Shown here one piece after another: positions 50,299 through 59,142 of a stretch of 64,000 nt of DNA (the stretch's first letter is position 1; each line of letters opens with the position of its first letter). The DNA lies in assembly GCF_018129065.1 (NCBI RefSeq), contig NZ_JAAEDM010000009.1:1-64000 (forward strand), in the 5' to 3' direction. The position numbers were made by a program, and so were the translations under genes. Below the pieces are notes generated by a model. The model saw nothing but the letters and a program-made list of their open reading frames with translations. It was not told the DNA's origin and searched no databases. The stretch comes from Neoroseomonas soli. Its GTDB lineage: Bacteria > Pseudomonadota > Alphaproteobacteria > Acetobacterales > Acetobacteraceae.

Positions 50299-53079
50299 AT
50301 GGACGTCATGCCTCCCGCGGACCTGCTTGCCGACCTGCTGGAGCGCCTGCGCTCGGCGCGGGAGGCGGCGGCCGCCGACCCCTTCGGCGATCCGGTGCTG
50401 TTGGTCGCGCTCGACATCAGCCGCGCGATCGACGAAGGGCGCATCACCCGGCAGGCGCTGGCGGTGCTGATCGCCCGCATGGCGCGCGACGCGGCGACGG
50501 AGCGCGCGGCGCGGCTGGCCGTGTATGCGGGCATCGACGACGACGCGGGTGCGCTGGCGCGCATCGCCGCGCGGCTGGTGCGGCCCGACCCGGAGGACAG
50601 CCCGGTTCCCTTCGCGGCCTATCGCGAGGCGGTGGAGCGCACGCGCTTCGCCGCGGTCTTCACCGCGCATCCCACCTTCTCCCTGCCGCTTGCGACCGGC
50701 ACCGCGCTGGCCGAGGCCGCTTGCGGCAAGCCGCTGCCCGAGGGCCTGGCGCACCGCCCCGCGCCGGTGACGCTGGAGGACGAGTTCACCCAGGCGGCGG
50801 CCGCCATCGCGCGCGGGCGGGATGCGCTGGACGTGCTCTCCGCGGCGCTGTTCGAGGCGGGGCGGGAGGTCTGGGGGGATCGCGCGCTGGCGATCGATCC
50901 GCGGCCGGTGATCCTCTCCTCCTGGGTGGGCTACGACACGGACGGGCGCACCGACATCGGCTGGCAGGACACGCTGCGCCTGCGGCTGCGGATGAAGTGG
51001 CTGCAATTGGCACGGCTCGCGGAGCGGCTGGAACCGCTCGGCGCCTGCGCCGCGCCGATCGTCGCCCGCGCGCGGCGGGCGGCGGAGGAGGTCGCGGCGC
51101 AGGAAGCGGCCGCGCCGGCGACGGTGACGGCCGAGACCGCGCGCGCCTTCGCCCTGCGCCTGATCGAGGGGCGGGAGGCGGCGCTGACCTCGCCCGACCC
51201 GCTGCTCGCACTGTTCCCCGCGGCGATGGAGGCGGCGCCGGATGGCGCGGCGCGCCAGGCGCTGGCGGTGCAGCGGGCGGGGCTTGCCGCGCATGGGCTG
51301 GCGCTGGCGCATACGCATGTCCGGCTCAACTCGGTGCAGATCCACAACGCGCTGCGCCAACGCCTCGGCATCGCGGCGGCGCCGGATGACCGGGCGGCGC
51401 GGCGCGGTCTGCTCGCGCAGGTCAATGCGGCGCTCGCGGCGGTCAGGCCGGTTCCGGTCGATACCGGCGCGATCCTCGCCGAGCAGGCTTCCGCCGTGCG
51501 GCTGGCGATGACGGTGGCGCAGGTGCTGAAGCACATCGACGGCAGCCAGCCGGTGCGCTTCCTGATCGCGGAGACCGAGACCGGCTACACGCTGCTCGCC
51601 GCGCTGTGGCTGGCGAGGCGCTTCGGGATCGCGGACAGGATCGAGATCTCGCCGCTGTTCGAGACCGCCGATGCGCTGGAACGCGGCGAGCGCGTGCTGG
51701 AGGAAGCGCTGCGCAGCCCGCATTTCCGCGACTACCTGCGCCAGCACGGGCGGCTCTGCCTGCAATTCGGCTATTCGGATTCCGGGCGCTATGTCGGGCA
51801 GTTGGCGGCGTCGTATCTGGCCGAGCGGCTGAAGATCCGCCTCGCCGAACAGATGCGGCGGCACGGACTGCATGGCATCGAACTGGTGCTGTTCGACACG
51901 CATGGCGAGAGCATCGGCCGTGGCGGGCACCCGTCGAGCCTCGCCGACCGCTTCGCCTATCTCTCGCCGCCGGCCGCGCGCGGGGCACTCGCCGCCGCCG
52001 GGCTGACGCTGCGGGAGGAGGCGGCCTTCCAGGGCGGCGACGGCTACCTGCTGTTCGGCACGGAGCGGCTGGCGCTGGCGACGGTCGCACGCATTGCGGA
52101 GCATGCGCTGGCGCCGGGGGTGGAACCCTCCGACCCGATCTATGCCGACGCCGATTACGGTGCCGACTTCTTCGCCACCATCCGCCGGGAGATGGCCGCG
52201 CTGGTGGAAGATCCGGGCTATGCTGCGCTGCTCGGCGCCTTCGGGCCGGGACTGCTGGACCGCACCGGCTCGCGCCCCGCGGCGCGGCAGACGGATGGGC
52301 TGGGCGGGCCGCTGCGGATCAGCCATCCGTCGCAACTGCGCGCCATTCCGAACAACGCGATCCTGCACCAGATGGGCTGGCTCGCGAACACGCTGCACGG
52401 GCTGGGTGCGGCGGCGGCGGCGCACCCGGATGCCTTCGCGGATCTCTCGGCGCGTTCGCCGCGCTTCGCACGCGCGCTCGCCATGGCCGTGCGGGCGCAG
52501 GCGTGCAGCGACCTCGGCGTGCTGCGCGCGGCGGTGGACATGCTCGATCCGTCGCCCTGGCTCGACCGCGCCGGCTTCACGAAGCGGCCGGGACGGCGGG
52601 AGGCGCTGACGGCGGTGGCCGAGGCGCTGGAACGGCTCGATCTCTCGCCCGCGACGCGGCGGATGTTCCGCCGGCTGCAGGCGGACCACCTGCTGCTGCG
52701 CGCCGCCTGGCCGGACCTGCCGGCGATGCCCGACCGGCTCGTGCTGGCCCATGCGCTGCGGCTGAGCCTGGTGCAGCGGCTGTGGCTGCTGGCGGTCTCG
52801 CTGCCCGAGTTCAGCCCGCGCCACGGCGCGACGCGCGATTCACTGATCGCGCGGGTGCTGCAACTGGATGTGCCGCCGGTGCTCGACCTGCTGGCGGAGA
52901 TCTTCCCCGCCGCGCCAGACCCGGCGACAGGGCTCGATTTCGGTGAGCCGGCGCCGCCGCGCGAGGGCGCCTCCTACGCCGCGGAGCACGAGGCGATCCT
53001 CACGCCCATGGCGGAGTTCTTCGCGCTGGTGCGCGAATGCTCGGCGGTGATCAGCCACGAGGTCGGCGCCTTCGGCTGA
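50299..53079 (+). CDS. Divergent phosphoenolpyruvate carboxylase-like protein
   Basis: A 926-residue PEPC homologue. TAHPT (H124), PLFET (E455, a metal ligand in the family) and GYSDS (D494, a metal ligand) are conserved. The Lys of GYSDSxKD is R497 here, HGRGGxxGRGGGP is altered to HGESIGRGGHP with R541 kept but the first Arg lost, and GGDRDGNP is VGYDTDGRT. The C-terminus ends SHEVGAFG rather than the MRNTG-like end that binds the active site. So normal carboxylation is doubtful. ATG 50299 is chosen; GTG 50284 is in frame. It may be a second PEPC with altered function. Confidence 0.8.
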   Translation: MDVMPPADLLADLLERLRSAREAAAADPFGDPVLLVALDISRAIDEGRITRQALAVLIARMARDAATERAARLAVYAGIDDDAGALARIAARLVRPDPEDSPVPFAAYREAVERTRFAAVFTAHPTFSLPLATGTALAEAACGKPLPEGLAHRPAPVTLEDEFTQAAAAIARGRDALDVLSAALFEAGREVWGDRALAIDPRPVILSSWVGYDTDGRTDIGWQDTLRLRLRMKWLQLARLAERLEPLGACAAPIVARARRAAEEVAAQEAAAPATVTAETARAFALRLIEGREAALTSPDPLLALFPAAMEAAPDGAARQALAVQRAGLAAHGLALAHTHVRLNSVQIHNALRQRLGIAAAPDDRAARRGLLAQVNAALAAVRPVPVDTGAILAEQASAVRLAMTVAQVLKHIDGSQPVRFLIAETETGYTLLAALWLARRFGIADRIEISPLFETADALERGERVLEEALRSPHFRDYLRQHGRLCLQFGYSDSGRYVGQLAASYLAERLKIRLAEQMRRHGLHGIELVLFDTHGESIGRGGHPSSLADRFAYLSPPAARGALAAAGLTLREEAAFQGGDGYLLFGTERLALATVARIAEHALAPGVEPSDPIYADADYGADFFATIRREMAALVEDPGYAALLGAFGPGLLDRTGSRPAARQTDGLGGPLRISHPSQLRAIPNNAILHQMGWLANTLHGLGAAAAAHPDAFADLSARSPRFARALAMAVRAQACSDLGVLRAAVDMLDPSPWLDRAGFTKRPGRREALTAVAEALERLDLSPATRRMFRRLQADHLLLRAAWPDLPAMPDRLVLAHALRLSLVQRLWLLAVSLPEFSPRHGATRDSLIARVLQLDVPPVLDLLAEIFPAAPDPATGLDFGEPAPPREGASYAAEHEAILTPMAEFFALVRECSAVISHEVGAFG

Positions 53080-53086
53080 GGCGGCG

Positions 53087-53491
53087 TCAGAACCCGACGC
53101 AGGCCGCGCGATAGACCGTCAACACGGATTGCTGGCGGAAGCGGGCCTTCCAGGCTTCCTCGACCGGCCGCAGACGCGAGCGCGCCTGGGCCGCGTCCTG
53201 GCCGGGCAGCACCACCGCCAGCACCTTGCTGCGTTCCTGGATGATGCGCCCTTCGCGCCCACGCCATTGGCCGGCGCCGTCCGTCGCGGTCAGCCCGTCG
53301 GGGAAGGCGGGGGTGACGGTGTCGGCCAGGAAGGCGCGCCATTCGGCCTCGCTGACCTCCCCGCGCCCCGTGGCGTTGCGGCCGAAATAAGCCTCGGCGA
53401 CGGTCGCGGGTTCGGTGCCGGCGGGGCAGGGCGCGGGCGTCGCCGCGCAGGCGGCGAGCAGCAGCAGCGGCGCGATCGCCGCCGCCTTCAC
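53087..53491 (-). CDS. DUF3574 lipoprotein
   Basis: A 134-residue protein with a lipobox (LLLLAAC) at the end of a short signal, then the DUF3574 pattern FGRNATGRGEVSEAEWRAFLADTV, GLTATDGAGQWRG and IIQERSKVLAVVLPG. Function is unknown; proteins of this family sit in the envelope. It begins with GTG (53491), overlapping the stop of the small exporter gene by four bases, so it is the last member of a four-gene run. The convergent PEPC-like gene ends seven bases away. Confidence 0.82.
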   Translation of the reverse strand: MKAAAIAPLLLLAACAATPAPCPAGTEPATVAEAYFGRNATGRGEVSEAEWRAFLADTVTPAFPDGLTATDGAGQWRGREGRIIQERSKVLAVVLPGQDAAQARSRLRPVEEAWKARFRQQSVLTVYRAACVGF

Positions 53492-53838
53492 GCGGTGGTC
53501 GCCAGCAGCGCGACGCCGGCCGAGATCAGCGCAATGGCCGCGATCTTCGCCGTGCCGAGGGATTCCCCGAACACCGCCCAGCCGATGATGGCGATGACGA
53601 CATAGGAAGCGGCCGTGCAGGGCAGGGCGACGCTCATCGGGATCTTGCGCAGCGCCACTATATATAAGAGTGCGGCACCGCCGTAGCAGACGAGCCCCAC
53701 CATGGTCGGCAGGCGGAAGAGCTGGTGGATGAACCCGCCCTCCGCCGCCACCGCGCCCGCGGCGCCCGACTTCAGCAGCACCTGGCCGATGAGCGAGGTG
53801 CTGATCGCCGCCGCCAGCGCGATCCAGTAGGCGGTCAC
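53488..53838 (-). CDS. Small multidrug resistance/ArnE-like four-helix membrane protein
   Basis: A 116-residue protein with four hydrophobic helices, in the EamA/SMR superfamily. SLIGQVLLKSGAAGA at the N-terminus and PCTAASYVVIAIIGWAVFGESLG match ArnE/EmrE types. GTG at 53838 overlaps the stop of a GT2 gene, which fits an ArnE-like flippase subunit moving an undecaprenyl-linked sugar. The codons for Leu-Tyr-Ile near 53662 (TTA TAT ATA) are rare in this genome. Confidence 0.82.
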   Translation of the reverse strand: MTAYWIALAAAISTSLIGQVLLKSGAAGAVAAEGGFIHQLFRLPTMVGLVCYGGAALLYIVALRKIPMSVALPCTAASYVVIAIIGWAVFGESLGTAKIAAIALISAGVALLATTA

Positions 53839-54818
53839 GGCTGCGCATCCTTCGCCGCGATCACCTGGCGCACCACGCCTTGCGGCTTGCCGTTGGCCGA
53901 CATGAAGGCGCGCCCGACATACTCCCCCAGCACGCCGAGGATGAGGAACTGCACGCCCGCGATCAGCAGCGTGACCGTCATCAGCGAAGCCCAGCCGGAG
54001 GGCGTCGCGCCGAACACCGCCTCGAGGATGACGTAGGCGGCCGCGATCAGGCCGAGGAAGCCCATCCCCACCCCGGCGAAGACCGCCATGCGCAGCGGCA
54101 GCACCGAGAAATTGGTCGCGAGGTTCAGCCACAGCCGGATCAGCCGGCGCATGGTGTAGTTGGACCGTCCCTCGAGGCGGGCGAAGTGCTTCACCTCGAT
54201 GCTGTCGAGCCGCTGCGTCACCTGCATCAGCAGGCCGTCCACATAGGGGTAGGGGCCGCGGTACTTGACGACCTCGGCCACCGCCAGCGCCGACATGCAG
54301 CGGAAGGATGAGAGATACAGCCCCTTCGGCTTGTCCATGAGCTGGTCGGCGACCCAGTTGGCGAAGCGGGAGCCGATGTTGCGCCAGCCCTCGTGCTCCT
54401 TCACCGCGTACCGGGTGTAGACCACGTCGAAGCCGCCGAGCCTGGCATGGTCGTAGAGCTTCAGCACCTCCTCCGGCGGGTTCTGGAGGTCGTCGTCCAT
54501 GGTGATGACATAGGCGCCGCGGGCGTGGCGCAGGCCGGTCATGACCGCGTTGTGCTCGCCGAAGTTCCGCGCGTGCTCGATATAGGTCAGCGGCACGGTC
54601 GCGGTGCGGGCGAGGTCCCGGCAGACATCGCCGGAATTGTCGGGGCTGCCGTCGTTGACCAGCACGATCTCGATGCCGCCCTCGGGCTTCAGCTTCGAGA
54701 GTTCGGCGACGAGCGTGCCGACGGTGGCCGCCCCGCGATAGACCGGGACGACGATGGACAGGCCGACCGGACGGGCGTCGCCGGTCGAGGCGGTGGTCAT
54801 GGAAGGCTTCTCCAGCAT
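53835..54818 (-). CDS. Family 2 glycosyltransferase (ArnC/dolichol-phosphate mannosyltransferase-like)
   Basis: A 327-residue enzyme with a GT-A domain (LSIVVPVYRGAATVGTLV, LVNDGSPDNSGD) and the DxD-type MDDDLQNPP, then two C-terminal membrane helices (AVFAGVGMGFLGLIAAAYVIL and AGVQFLILGVLGEYVGRAF). It transfers a sugar to a polyprenyl phosphate. The gene lies in a run with a methyltransferase upstream and an ArnE-like protein downstream. The second in-frame ATG (54800) is an alternative start. Likely role: lipid A, O-antigen or other glycan decoration. Confidence 0.93.
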   Translation of the reverse strand: MLEKPSMTTASTGDARPVGLSIVVPVYRGAATVGTLVAELSKLKPEGGIEIVLVNDGSPDNSGDVCRDLARTATVPLTYIEHARNFGEHNAVMTGLRHARGAYVITMDDDLQNPPEEVLKLYDHARLGGFDVVYTRYAVKEHEGWRNIGSRFANWVADQLMDKPKGLYLSSFRCMSALAVAEVVKYRGPYPYVDGLLMQVTQRLDSIEVKHFARLEGRSNYTMRRLIRLWLNLATNFSVLPLRMAVFAGVGMGFLGLIAAAYVILEAVFGATPSGWASLMTVTLLIAGVQFLILGVLGEYVGRAFMSANGKPQGVVRQVIAAKDAQP

Positions 54819-55549
54819 CAGGGCCGCGTCGCGACCAGGAGGATCGATCCCCCGGCAGGATAGCGCAGGCCGAGACGGGCCAGCGCCCGCTCCGCCGCCG
54901 TCACGCCGTGCAGCGTGGCGTCGAGCCAGGGGGGGAAGGGGCGGACGTCGCTGCTGTCATGCGCCGCGTCGGAGCGCAGCACCTTGCGCTCCAGGATCAT
55001 CAGCGGAAGCAGCATGGCGTTCCAGTAGCGTGCCTCGACGGTGCCGAAGCCGGCCGATTCGAGCATCGCGCGGGCACTTGAGGCAGTGAAGCGCCGCGCA
55101 TTGTGCACACGTTCGTCGTGCGCGGAATGCATCCATTCATAGGCGGGCAGGTTCACCAGCAGCGTCCCGCCGGGCACCAGCACGCGGCGGAACTCGGCCA
55201 GCGCGGCGGTGGGGTCCACTGCCCTGTGGCACAGCACGTCGCAGGAGGTGAGCGCCGCGAAGGCGCCCTCGGCGAAGGGCAGGCGATTGGCGTCGCCCGC
55301 GACCGTCCGGGCGCCCGACTTCGCCGCCGCGCGGCGCGCCGCGGCCGGATTGAAGTCGAGCCCGACCAGCGGGCGGCCCAGCGCGGCGAGGCGCCGCAGC
55401 AGCCCGCCCGTGCCGCAGCCGGCATCGAGCACGCTCCCCGCCGGGCCGGGCCGGCGGGCAAGCGCGTCCATGACGCGGGCATGAAGGGCGCGGTACCACC
55501 ACATGCGCTCCTCCGCCGCATCCATCAGGTCGTATTCAGCGGGTTCCAC
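54818..55549 (-). CDS. Class I SAM-dependent methyltransferase
   Basis: A 243-residue Rossmann-fold methyltransferase. Motif I is VLDAGCGTGGLLRRLAALG, motif II LVGLDFNP, then DANRLPFAEGAFAALTSCDVLCH. GTG 55549 is the start most consistent with the upstream AGGAACGC and the divergent gene. It ends in the start codon of the GT2 gene. Acceptor unknown; a sugar or polyprenyl-linked glycan would fit the neighbours. Confidence 0.85.
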   Translation of the reverse strand: MEPAEYDLMDAAEERMWWYRALHARVMDALARRPGPAGSVLDAGCGTGGLLRRLAALGRPLVGLDFNPAAARRAAAKSGARTVAGDANRLPFAEGAFAALTSCDVLCHRAVDPTAALAEFRRVLVPGGTLLVNLPAYEWMHSAHDERVHNARRFTASSARAMLESAGFGTVEARYWNAMLLPLMILERKVLRSDAAHDSSDVRPFPPWLDATLHGVTAAERALARLGLRYPAGGSILLVATRP

Positions 55550-55645
55550 ACGGCGTTCCTGGCATCCCAGCAAGGCCGGAACATGGCAGGGCTGCGCCAC
55601 GGCGCCACCGCATTCCGGTTGCATCCTGTGCCGTGGGCCCTAAGG

Positions 55646-57277
55646 ATGGCGGCGCCTGAACCGATGATACCCTCCCCCCAGAACGCCGAGTCCCGGCCTG
55701 TCTCGACCTATAGGGCGGCCACAGCCCAGGCGCCCGCGTCGGTCCGCCAGACGGTCGATCGCCGCGAGCGGCTGCTGCGGCTTGCCGGATTCGCGCCCGC
55801 CGCGTTCTTCCTGGTCATGATCCTGTTGCCGCCGCTGAACCACGATGTCGCGGCGGTGCTCGACTTCTCCCTCCGTTGGCTGGCGGGGGAGCGGCTCTAC
55901 GTGGACCTGATCGACGTCAACCCGCCGCTCATCTTCGTGCTGAACCTGGTGCCGGCGGCGATGGCCCGTTGGACCTCATTGAGCCCGGCCCAGGCCATGG
56001 TGCTCTGCCTGCTCGGGGTGGCCGCGCTGCTGTGGTTGCTGACCGAGGCGCTGCGCCGCGGCCGCCCGGAAGGCGCGATCGAGGCGGCGACGCTTTCGGC
56101 CTGCGTGCCGCTGCTGCTGCTGGTGGCGGGTTCGGATTTCGGGCAGCGAGAGATCCTGATGGCCATGGTGGCCATCCCCTATTGCCTGCTCGCGGCCCGC
56201 CGCATCGAGGGGCCGGAGGTGGAGCGCGGCCTCGCCCTCGCGGTCGCCCTGGCCGCGGCGGTCGGCTTCGCGCTGAAGCCGCATTTCCTCGCGGTGCCGG
56301 CGCTGGTCGAGGGGCTGGTGCTCCTGCGCCGCGGCCCGGCGCGGGCGCTGCGGGACCCGGTGCCCTGGGCGATGCTCATCGCCTGGCTGGCTTATCTCGC
56401 GGCCATCCCGCTCTTCTTCCCGGCCTATGTGACCGAGGTCGTGCCGCTGGCCTGGGCCGTCTATGCCGACATCCACGGGCCCGGCCCCTGGCGGGTGCTG
56501 TTGACGGACGTGATGGGCGCGGCGTGGATCCTGCTGCTGGTCGCGGTGCCGGCGGCGCTGCGGCGCCAAGCCGGGGCTTTCGGCCAGGCGCTGGCGGTCG
56601 CCGCGGTCGGTGCCTTCCTCTCCGCCTGGGTGCAGCACAAGGGCTGGACCTACCACGTGCTGCCGATGACCATCCTGGGTTGCGCCGCGCTTGTCGTGGT
56701 TGGCGCCCGCTGGGCCGACCACGCCCTGCCGGAAGGAAGGGCGCGCGCCGCCGCGCCGATGCTCGCCGCCGTCGCCGCCTTCGGCATCCTGGTCTATGAG
56801 GTGCGCGGCGGCGAGACACCCTGGCGGCAGGCCGCCTTCCATGGCGAGACCGGCGGCCGGCTGACCGAATGGCTGCGGCGCGAGGCCTTCGGCCAGGACG
56901 TGCTGGTGCTCAGCCCCGACATCTTCCCGGTCTATCCCGCGCTGACCTACGCCCATGCGCGCCAGACGCTGCACACCATGAGCATCTGGCCGCTCCAGGG
57001 CGCCTATCGCGACTGCCCGGCCGGCCCCGCGCCCTATCGGGAGCCGGGGCAGATGGGGCGGGTGGAGCACACGCTCTTCCAGGCCGTCGCCGAGGATTTC
57101 GCCACCCGACCGCCGGCCGCCATGATGGTGGCGCGGCACGCCAACATGCCGGCCTGCGGCACGCGCTTCGACCTTCTCGATTACTTCGAGCGCCATCCCC
57201 TCTTCGCCGAGGCGCTCGAGGGCTACCGTTCGGCCGGCGAGATAGACGGCTACCGCCTCTTCGTGCGGGCGTGGTGA
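55646..57277 (+). CDS. Membrane glycosyltransferase-like protein (GT-C type, ~543 aa)
   Basis: A multi-span protein with roughly ten hydrophobic segments followed by a soluble C-terminal domain of about 150 residues (ETGGRLTEWLRREAFGQDVLVLSPD onwards). The first lumenal loop has NHDVAAVLDFSLRWLAGERLYVDLIDVNPP, where D-x-N-P-type acidic residues recall the DxD of GT-C enzymes. I assign it by topology and neighbours; no specific family is proven. ATG 55646 is likely and 55664 is possible. Role in glycan transfer to a lipid or protein is inferred. Confidence 0.7.
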   Translation: MAAPEPMIPSPQNAESRPVSTYRAATAQAPASVRQTVDRRERLLRLAGFAPAAFFLVMILLPPLNHDVAAVLDFSLRWLAGERLYVDLIDVNPPLIFVLNLVPAAMARWTSLSPAQAMVLCLLGVAALLWLLTEALRRGRPEGAIEAATLSACVPLLLLVAGSDFGQREILMAMVAIPYCLLAARRIEGPEVERGLALAVALAAAVGFALKPHFLAVPALVEGLVLLRRGPARALRDPVPWAMLIAWLAYLAAIPLFFPAYVTEVVPLAWAVYADIHGPGPWRVLLTDVMGAAWILLLVAVPAALRRQAGAFGQALAVAAVGAFLSAWVQHKGWTYHVLPMTILGCAALVVVGARWADHALPEGRARAAAPMLAAVAAFGILVYEVRGGETPWRQAAFHGETGGRLTEWLRREAFGQDVLVLSPDIFPVYPALTYAHARQTLHTMSIWPLQGAYRDCPAGPAPYREPGQMGRVEHTLFQAVAEDFATRPPAAMMVARHANMPACGTRFDLLDYFERHPLFAEALEGYRSAGEIDGYRLFVRAW

Positions 57278-57298
57278 CACCCGGGATGGAGGCGCGGC

Positions 57299-58234
57299 GT
57301 GGCTGACGGAACAAGGGCCACGCCGATCGCCGGCCTGAGCGTGCCGACGGGCGCCGAGGCGGTGCGCGGCATCCTCTTCATCCTGGTCGCCTATGTCGTC
57401 ATCACCGGGGCGGACGCCGCGGTGAAATGGGCGTTGCCGGAGGTGGGCGTCGCGGTCTCGATGATCGCGCGCGGCGTCGTCGGCTCCATCGCCGTGGTGG
57501 TGCTGACCGGCGGGCGAGGCATCGGGGCGAACAACAAGGGGTTGCTCGCGGCGCGCGGGCTGCTGCATTGCGGCGTCTCGGCCACCTGGTACTGGGCCTG
57601 GGCGTCCGGCATGGCGCTGGTCGATTCCTATGCCATCGCCGCTGCGGCGCCGCTTGTGATGACGCTGCTCGCCATCCCCATGCTGGGGGAGAAGGTGGGC
57701 TGGCGGCGCTGGATCTCGACGCTTCTGGGCTTCGCCGGCGTGCTGGTGATGCTGCAGCCGGGCGGCGACCTCTGGCGCTTCGAGACGCCGGTGCTGCTTG
57801 TGGCCGTCCTCGCCATGGCGGTGACACGCATCTGGACGCGGGTGCTCTCGGCCACCGATGGGCCGGCGGCAGTCGCCTTCTGGCTGATGATGGCGCATAT
57901 CCCGACGGGTATCGCGTTGCTGCCGGCCTTCCCGCCGCCGGCCGAGATGCCGGGGCCGGGCGTGATCGTCGCGCTGCTCTTCTTCGGCGTCGCCAACGCC
58001 GTCGCGCATATGCTCTTCGCGCGCGCCTTCGCGCTGGCGTCGGTCTCGGCGCTCGCGCCCTACGAGTATTCGCCGCTGCTGCTGGGCGGGGTGCTGGGCT
58101 TCCTGATCTGGGCCGAGGTGCCGGCCTGGACGACCCTGCTGGGGGCGGTGATCGTCATCCTCGCCGGCCTCTTCAACCTGCACCGCGAGAGGGTGCGCCA
58201 GGCGCAGGAACGCCGCGACGCGGCCGCGCTCTGA
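57299..58234 (+). CDS. DMT superfamily exporter (EamA domain)
   Basis: A 311-residue protein with ten predicted helices in two EamA repeats, LFILVAYVVITGADAAVKWALP and later VIVALLFFGVANAVAHMLFARAF; the closing repeat GAVIVILAGLFNLHRERV is typical. GTG 57299 is preceded by GGAGG. It shares one base with the next DMT gene, so two homologous exporters are co-expressed, possibly as a heterodimer. Substrates are unknown. Confidence 0.9.
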   Translation: MADGTRATPIAGLSVPTGAEAVRGILFILVAYVVITGADAAVKWALPEVGVAVSMIARGVVGSIAVVVLTGGRGIGANNKGLLAARGLLHCGVSATWYWAWASGMALVDSYAIAAAAPLVMTLLAIPMLGEKVGWRRWISTLLGFAGVLVMLQPGGDLWRFETPVLLVAVLAMAVTRIWTRVLSATDGPAAVAFWLMMAHIPTGIALLPAFPPPAEMPGPGVIVALLFFGVANAVAHMLFARAFALASVSALAPYEYSPLLLGGVLGFLIWAEVPAWTTLLGAVIVILAGLFNLHRERVRQAQERRDAAAL

Positions 58235-59142
58235 TGCCGCTGCGCCACGATATCCGCCGCGGCGCGCTGATGATGCTGGGGGCGACCGCGCTCTTCACCG
58301 TCATGTCCGCGATGATCAAGGGGGTGTCGTCCGACATCCACTTCATCGAGACGATGTTCTTCCGTTCCGCCTTCGCCCTGCCGGTCATGTTCGTGATCGC
58401 GGCGCGGGGGAGGAACTGGGGGCTGCTGAAGACGAAGCGCTTCCCCGGCCATGTCGTGCGCGCCTTCACCGGCACCATGGCGCAGGGCTGTTCTTTCTTT
58501 GCCCTGACCGTGCTGCCGCTGGCCGAGCAGACGGCGCTGACCTACACCACCCCGCTCTTCGTCACCATGCTGTCCATCCCCTTCCTGGGGGAGAAGGTCG
58601 GGATCCATCGCTGGTCGGCGGTGCTGCTCGGCTTCGTCGGCATCCTGGTGATCGCGCTGGGCAAGGGCGCCTTCCAGGGCGGCGGCATGCCGGACACGGT
58701 GATCGCCGTCGGCATGGGCGTCGCCGTCATGCAGGGGGTGTGGTCGGCCATGACCACCCTGCTGGTGCGCAGCCTGTCGGCGACGGAATCCTCGGCGACC
58801 ATCGTGCTGTGGCAGTCGCTGCTGATGACGGCCTTCACGCTGGTGGCGCTGCCCTTCGTCTGGGTGACGCCGTCCTTCTCCCACTTCGTCATCCTCGTGC
58901 TGGTCGGGCTGGTGGGCGGGGTCGCGCAGGTGATGCTGACGGAGGCCTATGCCTCGGCACAGGTGTCGGCGCTTGGGCCGTATTCCTACACCTCGATCCT
59001 ATGGTCGGTGGCGATCGGCTGGGTGGTCTTCGCCGATGCGCCGGGGTGGGGCACCATCGCCGGCGCGGGGCTGATCGTCGTCTCGGGGCTCTACATCCTG
59101 CACCGGGAACTGAAGCGCGCGGCGCAGCGGAGGAAACAGTGA
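58234..59142 (+). CDS. DMT superfamily exporter (EamA domain), second copy
   Basis: A 302-residue ten-helix EamA transporter, paralogous to the preceding gene: ALMMLGATALFTVMSAMIKG, VRAFTGTMAQGCSFFALTVLPLAEQTAL and EAYASAQVSALGPYSY correspond to the same regions in the first. Its ATG lies in the stop of the first, and its stop overlaps the GTG of the metallo-hydrolase gene. Drug, amino acid or nucleoside efflux is possible. Confidence 0.9.
   Translation: MPLRHDIRRGALMMLGATALFTVMSAMIKGVSSDIHFIETMFFRSAFALPVMFVIAARGRNWGLLKTKRFPGHVVRAFTGTMAQGCSFFALTVLPLAEQTALTYTTPLFVTMLSIPFLGEKVGIHRWSAVLLGFVGILVIALGKGAFQGGGMPDTVIAVGMGVAVMQGVWSAMTTLLVRSLSATESSATIVLWQSLLMTAFTLVALPFVWVTPSFSHFVILVLVGLVGGVAQVMLTEAYASAQVSALGPYSYTSILWSVAIGWVVFADAPGWGTIAGAGLIVVSGLYILHRELKRAAQRRKQ

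Noticed and set aside
50227-52824. 865-codon minus-strand frame opposite the PEPC-like gene
   Set aside because: Pure antisense shadow rich in Arg, Gln and His; the plus-strand frame has clear PEPC motifs.
55976-58183. 735-codon minus-strand frame opposite the membrane protein and DMT exporter genes
   Set aside because: Highly charged His/Arg/Gln-rich shadow; the plus-strand frames encode membrane proteins with family motifs.
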